Of a stretch of 64,000 nucleotides of DNA, positions 1 through 8,599 are shown in pieces (the first letter of the stretch is position 1; the number at the start of each line of letters is the position of its first letter). The stretch covers positions 1 through 64,000 of the forward strand of contig NZ_JAKLTQ010000012.1 of the NCBI RefSeq assembly GCF_022012395.1. Direction: 5' to 3'. The position numbers were made by a program, and so were the translations under genes. This DNA is from Arthrobacter hankyongi (GTDB lineage: Bacteria > Actinomycetota > Actinomycetes > Actinomycetales > Micrococcaceae). The notes beneath the pieces were generated by a model. That model made no database searches. It was not told where the DNA came from and was given only the letters and a program-made list of their open reading frames with translations.

Positions 1-374
1 ACAGCCACGTACTGCTGTGGTCCCTTTTCGAACCAAAAAAGCTTTCGGCGAAGGCCAAGAGCATCATCAGGAAGCCGGAGAATGTTCTGCGCGTTTCGGC
101 CGTCACCGCTTTCGAGCTGTCCTACAAGCACCAGCTGGGCCAGCTGCCGGGCATTGAGGCGCTGTTCGTCGGCTACCGACGGCACGTGCTGGAGCTGGTC
201 AGCGAGGAGATCCCGCTCACCGGCGTGCATGCTCTCGAAGCGGCCCGGCTGGACTGGCCGCACCGCGATCCGTTCGACAGGATGATCGCGGCACAGGCCA
301 TCGTCGAGGGGCTGGCGGTGATCACCGCGAACGAGGCACTGCACGCGTTCGAGCCGCTGGCTACGGTCTGGTGA
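1..374 (+). CDS. PIN-domain ribonuclease toxin, VapC-like (5' end outside window)
   Basis: The reading frame enters from the left edge (codons begin at base 3) and ends with TGA at 372-374. The first visible residues, SHVLLWSLFEP, match the DTHVLLW-type N-terminus of VapC toxins, so only a few residues are missing. Further along are VSAVTAFEL and, near the C-terminus, WPHRDPFDRMIAAQA followed by VITAN, which carry the conserved acidic residues of PIN nucleases. VapC proteins are Mg2+-dependent RNases held inactive by a small DNA-binding antitoxin, normally encoded just upstream; that gene would lie outside this window. Family assignment is firm. Toxin activity and target RNA are inferred. Confidence 0.85.
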   Translation, partial: SHVLLWSLFEPKKLSAKAKSIIRKPENVLRVSAVTAFELSYKHQLGQLPGIEALFVGYRRHVLELVSEEIPLTGVHALEAARLDWPHRDPFDRMIAAQAIVEGLAVITANEALHAFEPLATVW

Positions 375-395
375 GCGGGCCCGTAGGATCAGCTG

Positions 396-1016
396 GTGCA
401 GTTTTCCCTCTGGCTGGCGCTCCTTGGCGCGTCCACCATCATCAGCTTCACCCCGGGCGCGGGCGCCATCAACACCATGAGCAATGCGCTCCATGCCGGG
501 TTCCGCCGGTCCCTGTGGGGCATCCTGGGCCAGCAGGCCGCCCTGGTCATCCACGTGGCGATCGTGGCCCTGGGCCTGGGCCTGCTCGTGTCGAACTCGC
601 CCACGCTGTTTGCCGCGATCAAGTATGCCGGCGCGGCTTACCTGATCTACCTGGGCCTGCGGCAGTTCTTCGCCAAGCCGCATGGCTCGGCGGCCGTGGC
701 CGAGGCGCGGCGCGACGAACCGGCATTGTCGATGTTCCGGCGCGGGCTCTGGGTCAACCTGCTCAATCCCAAGGCGATCGTGTTCTTCCTGGCGTTCATC
801 CCCGGCTTCATCCGGCTGGATGCCCCGCAGCTGCCGCAGTACCTGGTTGTGATCGCCACCGTGGTGGCCGTCGACATCCTGGTCATGTGGTTCTTCTTCG
901 CGGCGGCGGCCCGGTCCTTCCAACGCTTCACCGGCACCGTGCGCGGCCTGACCGCCATGAACCGGACCTTCGGTGTCTTGTTCATCGGCGTGGGACTGCT
1001 GCTCGCGCTGGCCTAA
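396..1016 (+). CDS. LysE/RhtB family amino-acid exporter
   Basis: This is a 206-residue hydrophobic protein with about six membrane segments, the usual size of LysE-type exporters. The N-terminal stretch STIISFTPGAGAINTMSNALHAG is the family signature region (PGP/PGA motif after the first helix). These proteins export amino acids or related small metabolites across the plasma membrane; the substrate cannot be read from sequence. The GTG start is preceded by an AGGA-containing stretch near 386-390 at suitable spacing. It lies 21 bases after the toxin gene and just before the phosphatase gene, which has its own likely promoter. Confidence 0.88.
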   Translation: MQFSLWLALLGASTIISFTPGAGAINTMSNALHAGFRRSLWGILGQQAALVIHVAIVALGLGLLVSNSPTLFAAIKYAGAAYLIYLGLRQFFAKPHGSAAVAEARRDEPALSMFRRGLWVNLLNPKAIVFFLAFIPGFIRLDAPQLPQYLVVIATVVAVDILVMWFFFAAAARSFQRFTGTVRGLTAMNRTFGVLFIGVGLLLALA

Positions 1017-1017
1017 C

Positions 1018-1023
1018 TAGACT
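1018..1023 (+). promoter_or_regulatory. Candidate -10 element (TAGACT) for a leaderless phosphatase mRNA
   Basis: TAGACT ends 7 bases before the ATG at 1031, the spacing expected if transcription starts at the start codon. No Shine-Dalgarno sequence precedes the ATG. It belongs to a recurring pattern in this window. Confidence 0.45.
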
Positions 1024-1030
1024 CAAGGTT

Positions 1031-1531
1031 ATGTACCGCATCATCACCGTTTGCACCGGGAACATCTGCCGCTCCCCCATGGCCGAATTCATGCTTACGC
1101 AGGCCATCACGGAGGCTGGTCTCATGGACAAGGTGGCGGTGGACTCGGCAGGCATTTCGGACTGGGAAGCGGGCCGGCCGATCGATCCGCGCGCGGCCCG
1201 GCGGCTGGCCCTGGCCGGGCTGGCCAGCCAGGCCCACCGGGCCCGGCAGTTCGAGCAACTGTGGTTCCAGGAGCGCGACCTGATCCTCACCCTCGATGTG
1301 GACCACTACGACGAGCTCCAGCGTACCGCCCCCGACGCGGCCGCCCGGCGAAAGGTCAGGATGTTCCGTTCCTTCGATCCGGACCTTGCCGGACGCGACC
1401 CGGAGGAACAGGGCATCTACGACCCATGGTTCGGCGGCGACGCCGATTTCGACGCCTGCTGGGACATGATCCAGCAGGCGGTCCCGGGGATTGTGGACTA
1501 TGTCAGGAATGCCCTCGATGGCCAGCGGTAA
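1031..1531 (+). CDS. Low-molecular-weight protein tyrosine phosphatase
   Basis: The 166-residue protein opens with MYRIITVCTGNICRSPMAE. This contains the C(X)5R phosphate-binding loop with nucleophile Cys8 and Arg14. The general-acid aspartate lies in IYDPWFGG near the C-terminus, as in the family, where the DP(W/Y) motif follows at about residue 135. Such enzymes (PtpA/Wzb/YwlE types) dephosphorylate protein tyrosine or arginine residues in the cytoplasm. The substrate is unknown here and there are no neighbouring tyrosine kinase or polysaccharide genes. The 3' end overlaps the start of the kinase-PabB gene, suggesting co-transcription. Confidence 0.92.
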   Translation: MYRIITVCTGNICRSPMAEFMLTQAITEAGLMDKVAVDSAGISDWEAGRPIDPRAARRLALAGLASQAHRARQFEQLWFQERDLILTLDVDHYDELQRTAPDAAARRKVRMFRSFDPDLAGRDPEEQGIYDPWFGGDADFDACWDMIQQAVPGIVDYVRNALDGQR

Positions 1532-3632
1532 ACCGTTCATTATCGCCGTGGACGGCAGGTCCGGCGCCGGAAAGACCACACTGGCCGTGGAACTGGCCGC
1601 GCTGCTGCGGGTCCACCGGAGCGTGGCACTGTTCCATCTGGAGGACATCTACCCCGGCTGGGAGGGGCTTGCCGCCGGGCAGCAGCGCTACCGCCGGATG
1701 GTGCTCGAGCCGTTGGCCGCGGGCCGGCCCGCGGCATGGACCGCCTGGGACTGGCCGCGGCACACGGACGGGCCGGTCCGGACCACCCAGCCCGCGGACG
1801 TCGTAGTGGTCGAGGGTGTCGGTGCCGCCCATGCCGCCACCCGGGACCTCATCGATGCCACGGTCTGGATCGAGGCCGGCGCAGACGTGCGCCGCAGCCG
1901 GGCGCTTGCGCGCGACGGCTCCGGCTACGAGCCGTATTGGGACATGTGGGCGGCCCAGGAGGAGGCCTGGCTGGCCGTGGACGACGTCGCCGGCCAGGCC
2001 GACATCGTCGTCCACGGTCCGGGCGGGGACGGCACCCCGGCCCAGGTGCTGCGTGCACTGGCCGGACTGCCGCATCTGGAGCCGCTGCTGGCCCCCGAAT
2101 TGGCGGGCCTCGACAGACTGCGGCACAGCCGGATCACCGCCCAGCGCCTGGACGCCTATCCCGACGCCGCGAGCCTGTTCGGGCTGCTCTACGGACAGTC
2201 CGGGCGCGCGGTATGGCTGGACAGTTCCGACGCGGCCGTTCCCGACGCTCCGGATGTCCCGGAGAATCCGCAGGCACAGGTCCGCGGCGCCCTGAGCATC
2301 CTGGCCGACGACACCGGCGGCTTCGGGCGCTACGCCGAGCACCGCTCCGGCACCACGACCGTCACCGCCGGGACCCTCACCAGCAGGATCCGGGGCCCGT
2401 TCTTCCGCTGGCTGGAATCGGCCTGGGCGGCCGGGCCCGGCCTGCCCGCCCAGGTTCCCGGAGAATTCGCCCTCGGCTGGATCGGCTATCTCGGCTACGA
2501 GCTGAAGCGCGAGGCCGGCGGGCGGGACGTTCCGTCACAGGTGCCCGATGCCGCGATGATCTTCGCCGGCCGCGCGGTGCTGCTTGACCACGTCGGGCGC
2601 TGCACCTGGCTGCTGGCGCTGCAGGACGCGGACGGTGCCAGCGGAGACGAGGTCCGGGACTGGCTGGCCACGGCCCGGGCTGCCGTCGAGACCGCCGGGT
2701 CCCCCTCCGCGGTCACCGCGAAAGACGGCGCCGCGGAGGACAGAGCCGCTGCGGGCAGCGGCTCTACCGCGCAGGACGGCGCCGCGGCCGGGCTGCGGTT
2801 CACCGTCCGTGACAGCCGGTCGGAGTACCTGGCCAAGATCCGCACGGCCCAGGACCAGATCCGCGAGGGCAACTCGTACGAGATCTGCCTGACCACGCAG
2901 CTCGAGGCCCGCGTCCCGGAGCCGCTGGATGCGCTGCAGGTCTATGCCGCGCTTCGCCGCAGCAATCCCGCGCCTTTCGCCAGCTTCCTGCGGCTGGGCG
3001 GCCTATCGGTGGCCAGCACCTCGCCCGAGCGGTTCCTGCGGATCACGGCCGGTGGCGCGCTGCGGGCCGAACCGATCAAAGGCACCCGGCGGCGGGGGCC
3101 GGACGCAGCCGCGGACGAAGCCCTGCGCGCGGACCTGCTGTCCAGCCGCAAGGACCGCGCCGAGAACATCATGATCGTGGACCTGCTGCGCAACGACCTG
3201 AGCCATTTCGCCGTCCCGGGATCGCTGCGGGTCAGCCGGCTCTGCGCCGTGGAGAGCTATGCCACGGTGCACCAGATGGTCTCCACCATCGACGCACAAC
3301 TGACCCCGGACGCGGTGCGCGCCGAGGCCGTGCTGGCGGCCTTTCCCGCCGGCTCCATGACCGGGGCACCGAAGATCAGCACCATGGACATCCTGGACGA
3401 CCTGGAAACCGGCCCGCGCGGGGTCTACTCCGGCGCGATCGGCTACTTCTCGCCCAATGGGGCCGCGGACCTGTCGGTAGTCATCCGCACCCTGGTCATG
3501 GACGGGGACCGGCTCAGCCTCGGCGTCGGCGGTGCCATCACCTCGGACTCGGTCCCGGAGGATGAATGGGACGAGGTCCGGGCCAAGGCCTTCGGGGTGC
3601 TCTCGGCCCTGGGCGCCGGGTTCCCGGACTGA
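1500..3632 (+). CDS. pabB: P-loop kinase-like domain fused to aminodeoxychorismate synthase component I (PabB)
   Basis: The protein has about 710 residues in two parts. Residues 10-185 form a uridine-kinase-like P-loop domain with Walker A GRSGAGKT (19-26), an HLEDIYPGW segment and VVVVEGVGA. Residues ~190-710 are a chorismate-binding enzyme. The key motif is PIKGTRRRG with Lys at about residue 527. PabB enzymes have this lysine, whereas anthranilate synthases have PIAGT, so aminodeoxychorismate synthase (folate pathway) is favoured over TrpE. The C-terminal GVYSGAIGYFSPNG is typical of the family. In-frame ATGs occur at 1500, 1509 and 1518; 1500 has a GGGGA stretch upstream. A PabA amidotransferase partner is not in the window. 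Why a kinase-like domain is attached is unknown. Confidence 0.88.
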   Translation: MSGMPSMASGKPFIIAVDGRSGAGKTTLAVELAALLRVHRSVALFHLEDIYPGWEGLAAGQQRYRRMVLEPLAAGRPAAWTAWDWPRHTDGPVRTTQPADVVVVEGVGAAHAATRDLIDATVWIEAGADVRRSRALARDGSGYEPYWDMWAAQEEAWLAVDDVAGQADIVVHGPGGDGTPAQVLRALAGLPHLEPLLAPELAGLDRLRHSRITAQRLDAYPDAASLFGLLYGQSGRAVWLDSSDAAVPDAPDVPENPQAQVRGALSILADDTGGFGRYAEHRSGTTTVTAGTLTSRIRGPFFRWLESAWAAGPGLPAQVPGEFALGWIGYLGYELKREAGGRDVPSQVPDAAMIFAGRAVLLDHVGRCTWLLALQDADGASGDEVRDWLATARAAVETAGSPSAVTAKDGAAEDRAAAGSGSTAQDGAAAGLRFTVRDSRSEYLAKIRTAQDQIREGNSYEICLTTQLEARVPEPLDALQVYAALRRSNPAPFASFLRLGGLSVASTSPERFLRITAGGALRAEPIKGTRRRGPDAAADEALRADLLSSRKDRAENIMIVDLLRNDLSHFAVPGSLRVSRLCAVESYATVHQMVSTIDAQLTPDAVRAEAVLAAFPAGSMTGAPKISTMDILDDLETGPRGVYSGAIGYFSPNGAADLSVVIRTLVMDGDRLSLGVGGAITSDSVPEDEWDEVRAKAFGVLSALGAGFPD

Positions 3633-3636
3633 TCCC

Positions 3637-3662
3637 GGAGCCGGACGCAGACGTCCGGCTCC
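3637..3662. terminator. Hairpin between convergent pabB and cls
   Basis: Perfect 11-bp arms (GGAGCCGGACG and its complement) flank a CAGA loop, squeezed exactly between the two convergent stop codons. It probably ends transcription from both sides, although neither flank has a strong T run. Confidence 0.65.
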
Positions 3663-3663
3663 G

Positions 3664-5142
3664 CTACTGCAGCGTCGCGGTGAGTCGGCAGACGTTGTCG
3701 ACGTAACGTTCCGCGCGCGGCCGCTGCACCCATTCGTCCAGCGTCAGTTCACGTGAAACCTTGCGGTACGTGTCCGCCACCGCCAGCAGCTTCGGGACGA
3801 TGTCGTCGCCGAGCATCATCAGGGACACCTCCAGGTTCAGCGAGAACGAGCGCATGTCCATATTGCTCGAACCCAGCACCGCTGCCGTGTTGTCGACGGT
3901 AAAGAACTTAGCGTGCAGCACCATCGGCTTTGGATACAGGTAGATCCGCACCCCCGCCTGCAGCAGGGCCTGGTAGTAGGAGCGCTGCGCATGATGGACC
4001 AGGAACTGGTCTCCCTGCTCGGAGACGAACAGTTCCACATCGACGCCGCGCTGCGCCGCCGTCGTAATGGCGTACAGCAGCGAGTCGTCCGGCACGAAGT
4101 ACGGGCTGCAGATGGACAGCCGCTCCACCGCCGCGTAGATGAGCGTGTTGAACAGGCGCAGATTGTTCTCCGCCTGGAAGCCGGGCCCGCTGGGAACCAC
4201 CTGGCAGGTCATCGGCCCGGTCTCGGTCACCGTCGCCGGGGTGAACAGCTCCTGTTTGAGCAGTTCGTCCGTCTCGGTATACCAGTCGGTGGCGAAGACG
4301 ACGTTCAAGGCGGTGACGATGGGACCCTCCAGCCGGGCCATCAGCTCCACCCATTCGCGGCCCGAACGGCGGCTGGAAGGACGCAGGTAGCCGGGCTCGA
4401 TCAGGTTCTGCGAGCCGGTAAAGGCCACGTGCCCATCCACCACGAGGATCTTGCGGTGGTTGCGCAGGTCGACCCGCCGCCATTGGCCGCGGAACGGCAT
4501 GATGGGCAGCATCCGGTGCCACTGGATGCCGCTGGCGCCCAGCCAGCGCAGGAACTTGCGGTAGCCGGCCACCCGCAGGGTCCCGATGTGGTCGAACAGC
4601 AGGCGCACCGCGACCCCGCGGCCGGCGGCCTCCTGCAGCGCCTCGAAGAGCTCGCCGGTGACTTCGTCCTTCGCCATGATGTAGAACTCGACGTTGACGT
4701 ATTCCCTCGCCCCGCGGACGGCCTCCGTCATCGCCTTGATCGACTCGGTATAGCCCGGCAGCAACTGCACGGTGTTGCCGTCCAGCATCGGAAACGCGCC
4801 CAAGGTGCGGTTCAGTTCGGCAGCCGAATGCACCCACACGGGCGCCTCCCTTTCGCTGCGCGGTTCCGTCAGGCTCTGCGTCGCCTCCACGACCTCCTGG
4901 TTGACCTCGGCCTGCTGGCGGAACCGGCGCCCGGAGAGCCGGAAACTGCCGAACATCAGGAACAGCGGCAGACCCACCAGCGGAATGAGGAAGATAGCCA
5001 GCAGCCAGGCCATGGCGGTGGTGGGACGGCGGTTGCCGGGCACGATGCCGAGGGCAGCGATGCGGATCACGGTATCGAGCACGGTGAGGATGGCCAACAC
5101 CCAGTTGGGGAAAGTCCCGAGCCCCGTCAACGGCCACAACAC
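3664..5142 (-). CDS. cls: Cardiolipin synthase (two-HKD phospholipase D family)
   Basis: This is a 492-residue membrane enzyme, the normal length for bacterial cardiolipin synthases. Two N-terminal membrane helices (about residues 10-35 and 42-65) are followed by two PLD domains. The first has HRKILVVD (His229, Lys231, Asp236); the second has HAKFFTVD (His410, Lys412, Asp417). These HKD motifs form the active site that transfers a phosphatidyl group between two phosphatidylglycerol molecules to give cardiolipin and glycerol. It is convergent with pabB and divergent from pabC, from which it is separated by a repeat-rich spacer. Confidence 0.93.
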   Translation of the reverse strand: MLWPLTGLGTFPNWVLAILTVLDTVIRIAALGIVPGNRRPTTAMAWLLAIFLIPLVGLPLFLMFGSFRLSGRRFRQQAEVNQEVVEATQSLTEPRSEREAPVWVHSAAELNRTLGAFPMLDGNTVQLLPGYTESIKAMTEAVRGAREYVNVEFYIMAKDEVTGELFEALQEAAGRGVAVRLLFDHIGTLRVAGYRKFLRWLGASGIQWHRMLPIMPFRGQWRRVDLRNHRKILVVDGHVAFTGSQNLIEPGYLRPSSRRSGREWVELMARLEGPIVTALNVVFATDWYTETDELLKQELFTPATVTETGPMTCQVVPSGPGFQAENNLRLFNTLIYAAVERLSICSPYFVPDDSLLYAITTAAQRGVDVELFVSEQGDQFLVHHAQRSYYQALLQAGVRIYLYPKPMVLHAKFFTVDNTAAVLGSSNMDMRSFSLNLEVSLMMLGDDIVPKLLAVADTYRKVSRELTLDEWVQRPRAERYVDNVCRLTATLQ

Positions 5143-5242
5143 TTCCGGTAAGTCCCCCCATCCCGCCGGCAGCCGGCGTCGTCCCCCTAGCCTAATCTGT
5201 CGTCTCCTGCGGACTAAGCGTTAGCCACCAATGAAAGGGGGC

Positions 5243-5394
5243 TGACGCTTCGCGGCTCCCCTGCCGCTGCAAGCCCGGTTCGGGCCCTCGGCAAGAGAGC
5301 CGCCAGGGGTCCCCGTGTGCGAAGCGCGCGGGGCAGGCGGCGAACGCTACCGCCTACCCGCCTCCCACCCCTCGCTTCGCTCGCGGCGGGGCCC
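5243..5394. repeat. Intergenic hairpin repeat cluster, copy A (GCGAAGC cores)
   Basis: This spacer between divergent cls and pabC holds several hairpin units. At 5311-5333, 10-bp arms close over a GAA triloop (core GCGAAGC). 5291-5345 matches the reverse complement of 42536-42590 at 46 of 55 positions with no gaps. 5330-5349 repeats directly at 42606-42625 (19 of 20). 5364-5394 matches the reverse complement of 9850-9880 (29 of 31). Another GCGAAGC core on the minus strand lies near 5246. Nothing here looks coding. Confidence 0.75.
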
Positions 5395-5402
5395 TCGGCG
5401 GC

Positions 5403-5408
5403 TAGGCT
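5403..5408 (+). promoter_or_regulatory. Candidate -10 element (TAGGCT) for leaderless pabC
   Basis: TAGGCT ends 7 bases before the pabC ATG at 5416, and no ribosome binding site is visible in the gap. Confidence 0.45.
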
Positions 5409-5415
5409 GGGAACC

Positions 5416-6285
5416 ATGACAGTCCTGGTGTTCCTCGATCCCGCCTATGCCGACGGCCGCGTGGCCGACGCGTCCAAGCCCTCGCTGATGGCCACGGACC
5501 AAGGGGTGACGCGTGGGGACGGTATCTTCGAATCCATGCTGGCCGTCGACGGAACGCCGCGGAAACTGTCCGCGCACCTGGACCGGTTGGCCTCCTCCGC
5601 CGAGACCATGGACCTGGTCATCCCGCCGGCCGCCGCCTGGGAACGGGCGATCGCCACCGCCATCGCCGAGCACCCGCCGGCCGAGGAGCTGGTAGTCAAG
5701 CTGCTGGTGACCCGCGGTATCGAAGGGGAGCTGCCCACCGCCTGGGTCCAGGCCAGCAGGCCCGGGACGTCCGGGAAGGAACAGCGCGAATCGGGCATCG
5801 ACGTGCTGCTGTTGGACCGTGGCTATGACAGCTCGGTGGCCGAGCGGGCGCCATGGCTGCTGCTGGGCGCCAAAACGCTGTCCTACGCAGTGAATATGGC
5901 GGCCCTGCGCTATGCCAGGAAGCACGGCGCCGACGACGTTATTTTCACCTCCACCGACGGGCGCGTGCTGGAGGGTCCTACCTCCACGGTGCTGATCGCG
6001 ACGGTCCGGAACGGCGTGCGGACCCTGACCACGCCTCTGCTGGAGAGCGGGATCCTGCCAGGCACCTCCCAGGGCGCGCTTTTCAAGACCGCCGCCGCGG
6101 CCGGCTGGCAGCTGGGCTACGGGCCGCTGGTACCGCAGGATCTGTTCGACGCCGACGCCGTCTGGCTGGTGTCCAGCATCCGGCTGCTGGCCCCGGTGCG
6201 CAGCATCGATGGCCGTCAGATCCCGGTCGCGCGCGACCTGACCGAGGAACTGACCACCCTGCTGGTCAAGGGCAGCAGGGAATAG
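5416..6285 (+). CDS. pabC: Aminodeoxychorismate lyase (class IV aminotransferase fold)
   Basis: The 289-residue protein has the fold-type IV PLP signature. DQGVTRGDGIFESM lies near residue 30, the PLP-binding lysine is probably Lys153 in LLGAKTLSYAVNMAALRYAR, and EGPTSTVLI follows. Aminodeoxychorismate lyase removes pyruvate from 4-amino-4-deoxychorismate to give p-aminobenzoate for folate synthesis. A branched-chain or D-amino-acid aminotransferase has the same fold, but PabB is encoded nearby, which supports PabC. The ATG at 5416 is chosen because the longer upstream reading frame runs into the repeat cluster and the ATG carries its own -10-like element. Confidence 0.85.
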   Translation: MTVLVFLDPAYADGRVADASKPSLMATDQGVTRGDGIFESMLAVDGTPRKLSAHLDRLASSAETMDLVIPPAAAWERAIATAIAEHPPAEELVVKLLVTRGIEGELPTAWVQASRPGTSGKEQRESGIDVLLLDRGYDSSVAERAPWLLLGAKTLSYAVNMAALRYARKHGADDVIFTSTDGRVLEGPTSTVLIATVRNGVRTLTTPLLESGILPGTSQGALFKTAAAAGWQLGYGPLVPQDLFDADAVWLVSSIRLLAPVRSIDGRQIPVARDLTEELTTLLVKGSRE

Positions 6286-6287
6286 CG

Positions 6288-7082
6288 TCAGGCGAAAACA
6301 AGGTTCCAAGTCCCGGCCGCGACGGCCGCAGCCAGGGACGCCGCCGCGATCAGCATCCCGCCCAGCACCACCCAAAGATCCATCCGGCTGAAGGTGGATT
6401 CCCGGGCCCAGCTGCGCTGTGCGCCGCCGAAGCCGCGCGCCTCCATCGTGACCGCGAGCCGGGAAGCCCGCCGGACGGCCTGGACCAGCAGTCCGAAGCT
6501 CTGGCCGAGGGTCGCGCGCAGCCGCTGCAGCGGGCTGCCGTGCGAGCCGATGCCGCGGGCGCGCCGGGCCATCCCGATGGTCTGCCATTCCTCCGCCATG
6601 AGCCCGACCAGCCGCATCGCAGCCAGCGTGCCCAGGACGAAACGGTGCGGCAGCCGGGCCTTCTGGGCCAGCGCGTCGGCCAGGTCGGTGGGATCGGTAC
6701 AGCTCATCAGCAGGATGGCCGGCAGCGCGATCGCCAGGCCGCGCAGCATAAAACCGAGCCCCAGCTCAAGGGAGCCTTCGCTGATCGACCAGATGCCGGT
6801 ATCGAGCAGGGTCCGGCCGCTGTCCGCCGCGAGGATGGTGGTGCTCCAGCCGCCGAGGGCGGCGGCGAGGATCAGCGGCCAGCCGCGCTGCCAGAGCAGG
6901 CGCAGGGTCAGGCCGGCGAGTCCAAAGAGGGCGAACTCGCCCAGCAGCGCCGTCGTCGCCGACACCCAGTCAATGGACAGCGCCAGCACCGCCGTGATGG
7001 ACACGACGGCGGCGAACTTCGCCAGCGGGTTGGCCCGGGTCAGGAGCGCGGTGTTGCCGTGCAGGGTCAGGGCTTGCCTCAT
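6288..7082 (-). CDS. ykoC: ECF transporter transmembrane (T) component, YkoC-like
   Basis: The 264-residue membrane protein has about five to six hydrophobic segments and the T-component region with ARRARGIGSHGSP and MEARGF, which correspond to the two Ala-Arg-Gly coupling motifs that contact the ATPases. It is the last gene of a three-gene operon under a TPP riboswitch; its ATG overlaps the ATPase stop by 4 bases. In ECF transporters this subunit links the substrate-binding S component to the ATPase pair. The thiamine-related substrate (probably the hydroxymethylpyrimidine moiety) is inferred from YkoE and the riboswitch. Confidence 0.9.
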   Translation of the reverse strand: MRQALTLHGNTALLTRANPLAKFAAVVSITAVLALSIDWVSATTALLGEFALFGLAGLTLRLLWQRGWPLILAAALGGWSTTILAADSGRTLLDTGIWSISEGSLELGLGFMLRGLAIALPAILLMSCTDPTDLADALAQKARLPHRFVLGTLAAMRLVGLMAEEWQTIGMARRARGIGSHGSPLQRLRATLGQSFGLLVQAVRRASRLAVTMEARGFGGAQRSWARESTFSRMDLWVVLGGMLIAAASLAAAVAAGTWNLVFA

Positions 7083-8599
7083 GCGGCACCGGCCTGAAGC
7101 CGGGCGGATCCCAGCCGGAGCGCGGCGCCGCCCAGCAGCGCGCTGAATTCCTCGTCGTGGGTGACCGAGACCACGGCCGTTCCGGCGTCGAGCAGTTCGG
7201 CGAGGAAGGACGCCAGCTCGGCCCAGGTACAGGCGTCCTGGCCGAAAGTGGGCTCGTCCAGCACGAGCACCCGGGGATGCGCAGCCAGGACGGTGGCCAC
7301 GGACAGCCGCCGCTTTTCGCCGCCGGACAAGGTGTACGGATTGGCCTCGGCCAGATGGTCCAGGCGCAGGCGCTGAAGCAACTCGTCCACGACCTGCCCG
7401 CCGCGGCCCAGCTGCCGCGGGCCGACCATCAACTCGTCCAGGACCCGGCCGGTCACAAACTGGTGCTCCGGTTCCTGGAAGACGGTGCCGATGCGCGAAA
7501 TCAGGTGCTTCGCCTTCCACCGGAACGGATCGGGTCCGGCACCGGCAGCGAGCGCCTCGGCGGCAACCACCTTGCCTCCAGCCGGGGCCAGCAGCCCGGC
7601 CAGGGTCAGCGCGAAGGTCGACTTCCCGGCGCCGTTGGGGCCGGTGACGGTCAGTGCCTGCCCGGCCCGGACCTCGGCGGAGATGCCCGCCTGGACCGGC
7701 GGAATCCGCTGGCCGCGCCGGCGCGGCCGTTCGCGGGATACCGACAGGTCCTCGGCCGCCAGCAGCAGCTGGCCGGTGCCGGCATTGCGGCGGGCCCGGG
7801 TGTCGGGCACCTGGCCGGGCACCCATACCCCGGCGGCGGCCAGCATCCGGCCGGCCTGGGCCAGGACCTGGTCCGGCGGGCCGTCCAGGAGCACTGCCGG
7901 TTGCTGCGCCCCGGACGGCGCGGCCCCGGGCTGCAGCACCACGATGCGGTCCACCAGGTCCTTCCAGACGGCCACCCGGTGCTCCACCACGATCAGGGTG
8001 GCACCGGTCTTGTCCAGGCTGCGGCCGACGGCGTCGCGGACCTCCAGCACGCCGGCCGGATCCAGGTTGGCCGTCGGTTCGTCCAGCAGGACCAGCCCGG
8101 GCCGCATGGCCAGGATCCCGGCCAGCGCCAGGCGCTGCTTCTGCCCGCCGGAGAGCGCCGACGTCGGGTGGTCCAGCGGGAAGCCGGCGAGCCCGACGTC
8201 CTCGAGCGCCTCGTGCACGCGGCGCCAGATCTCCGGCCGCGGCACGGCGAGGTTTTCGGCGCCGAACGCGGCATCGTCGCCTAGCCGGGAGAGGATCACC
8301 TGCGTTTCCGGATCCTGCTGCATCAGGCCGGCCCGTCCGCGTTGTCCGCGGGGGGCCGCGCCGTCGAGCAGCAGCGAACCGCTCTCGTCGGCGCCGTCGT
8401 CGTCATCGCCCAGCACCCCCGCGAGGGCGTGCAGCAGTGTCGATTTGCCGGCGCCCGAGGCGCCCAGCAGCAGCACCCGCTCGCCCGCCTGGATCTCCAG
8501 GTCGAGGCCGTGGACGGCGGGGACGGCCCGGCCCGCGTGCCGCCAGCCCCACCCGCGTGCGGATACGGCCGCCGGCCGGCCGGCAGTCTCGGCTGACAT
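7079..8599 (-). CDS. ykoD: Duplicated ECF transporter ATP-binding protein, YkoD-like
   Basis: The 506-residue protein contains two complete ABC ATPase domains in tandem. The first has Walker A GASGAGKST, signature LSGGQKQR and Walker B LVLLDEPTANLD. The second has GPNGAGKST, LSGGEKRR and VLVLDEPTFGQD. Fusion of both ATPases in one chain is typical of YkoD, which powers the YkoEDC importer. Its start overlaps the ykoE stop by one base and its stop overlaps the ykoC start by 4 bases, so the three genes are translationally coupled. Confidence 0.93.
   Translation of the reverse strand: MSAETAGRPAAVSARGWGWRHAGRAVPAVHGLDLEIQAGERVLLLGASGAGKSTLLHALAGVLGDDDDGADESGSLLLDGAAPRGQRGRAGLMQQDPETQVILSRLGDDAAFGAENLAVPRPEIWRRVHEALEDVGLAGFPLDHPTSALSGGQKQRLALAGILAMRPGLVLLDEPTANLDPAGVLEVRDAVGRSLDKTGATLIVVEHRVAVWKDLVDRIVVLQPGAAPSGAQQPAVLLDGPPDQVLAQAGRMLAAAGVWVPGQVPDTRARRNAGTGQLLLAAEDLSVSRERPRRRGQRIPPVQAGISAEVRAGQALTVTGPNGAGKSTFALTLAGLLAPAGGKVVAAEALAAGAGPDPFRWKAKHLISRIGTVFQEPEHQFVTGRVLDELMVGPRQLGRGGQVVDELLQRLRLDHLAEANPYTLSGGEKRRLSVATVLAAHPRVLVLDEPTFGQDACTWAELASFLAELLDAGTAVVSVTHDEEFSALLGGAALRLGSARLQAGAA

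Noticed and set aside
371-1030. A frame continuous with the phosphatase gene running back to base 371
   Set aside because: It overlaps the LysE gene in another frame and has shadow-like composition; the ATG at 1031 begins the conserved domain exactly.
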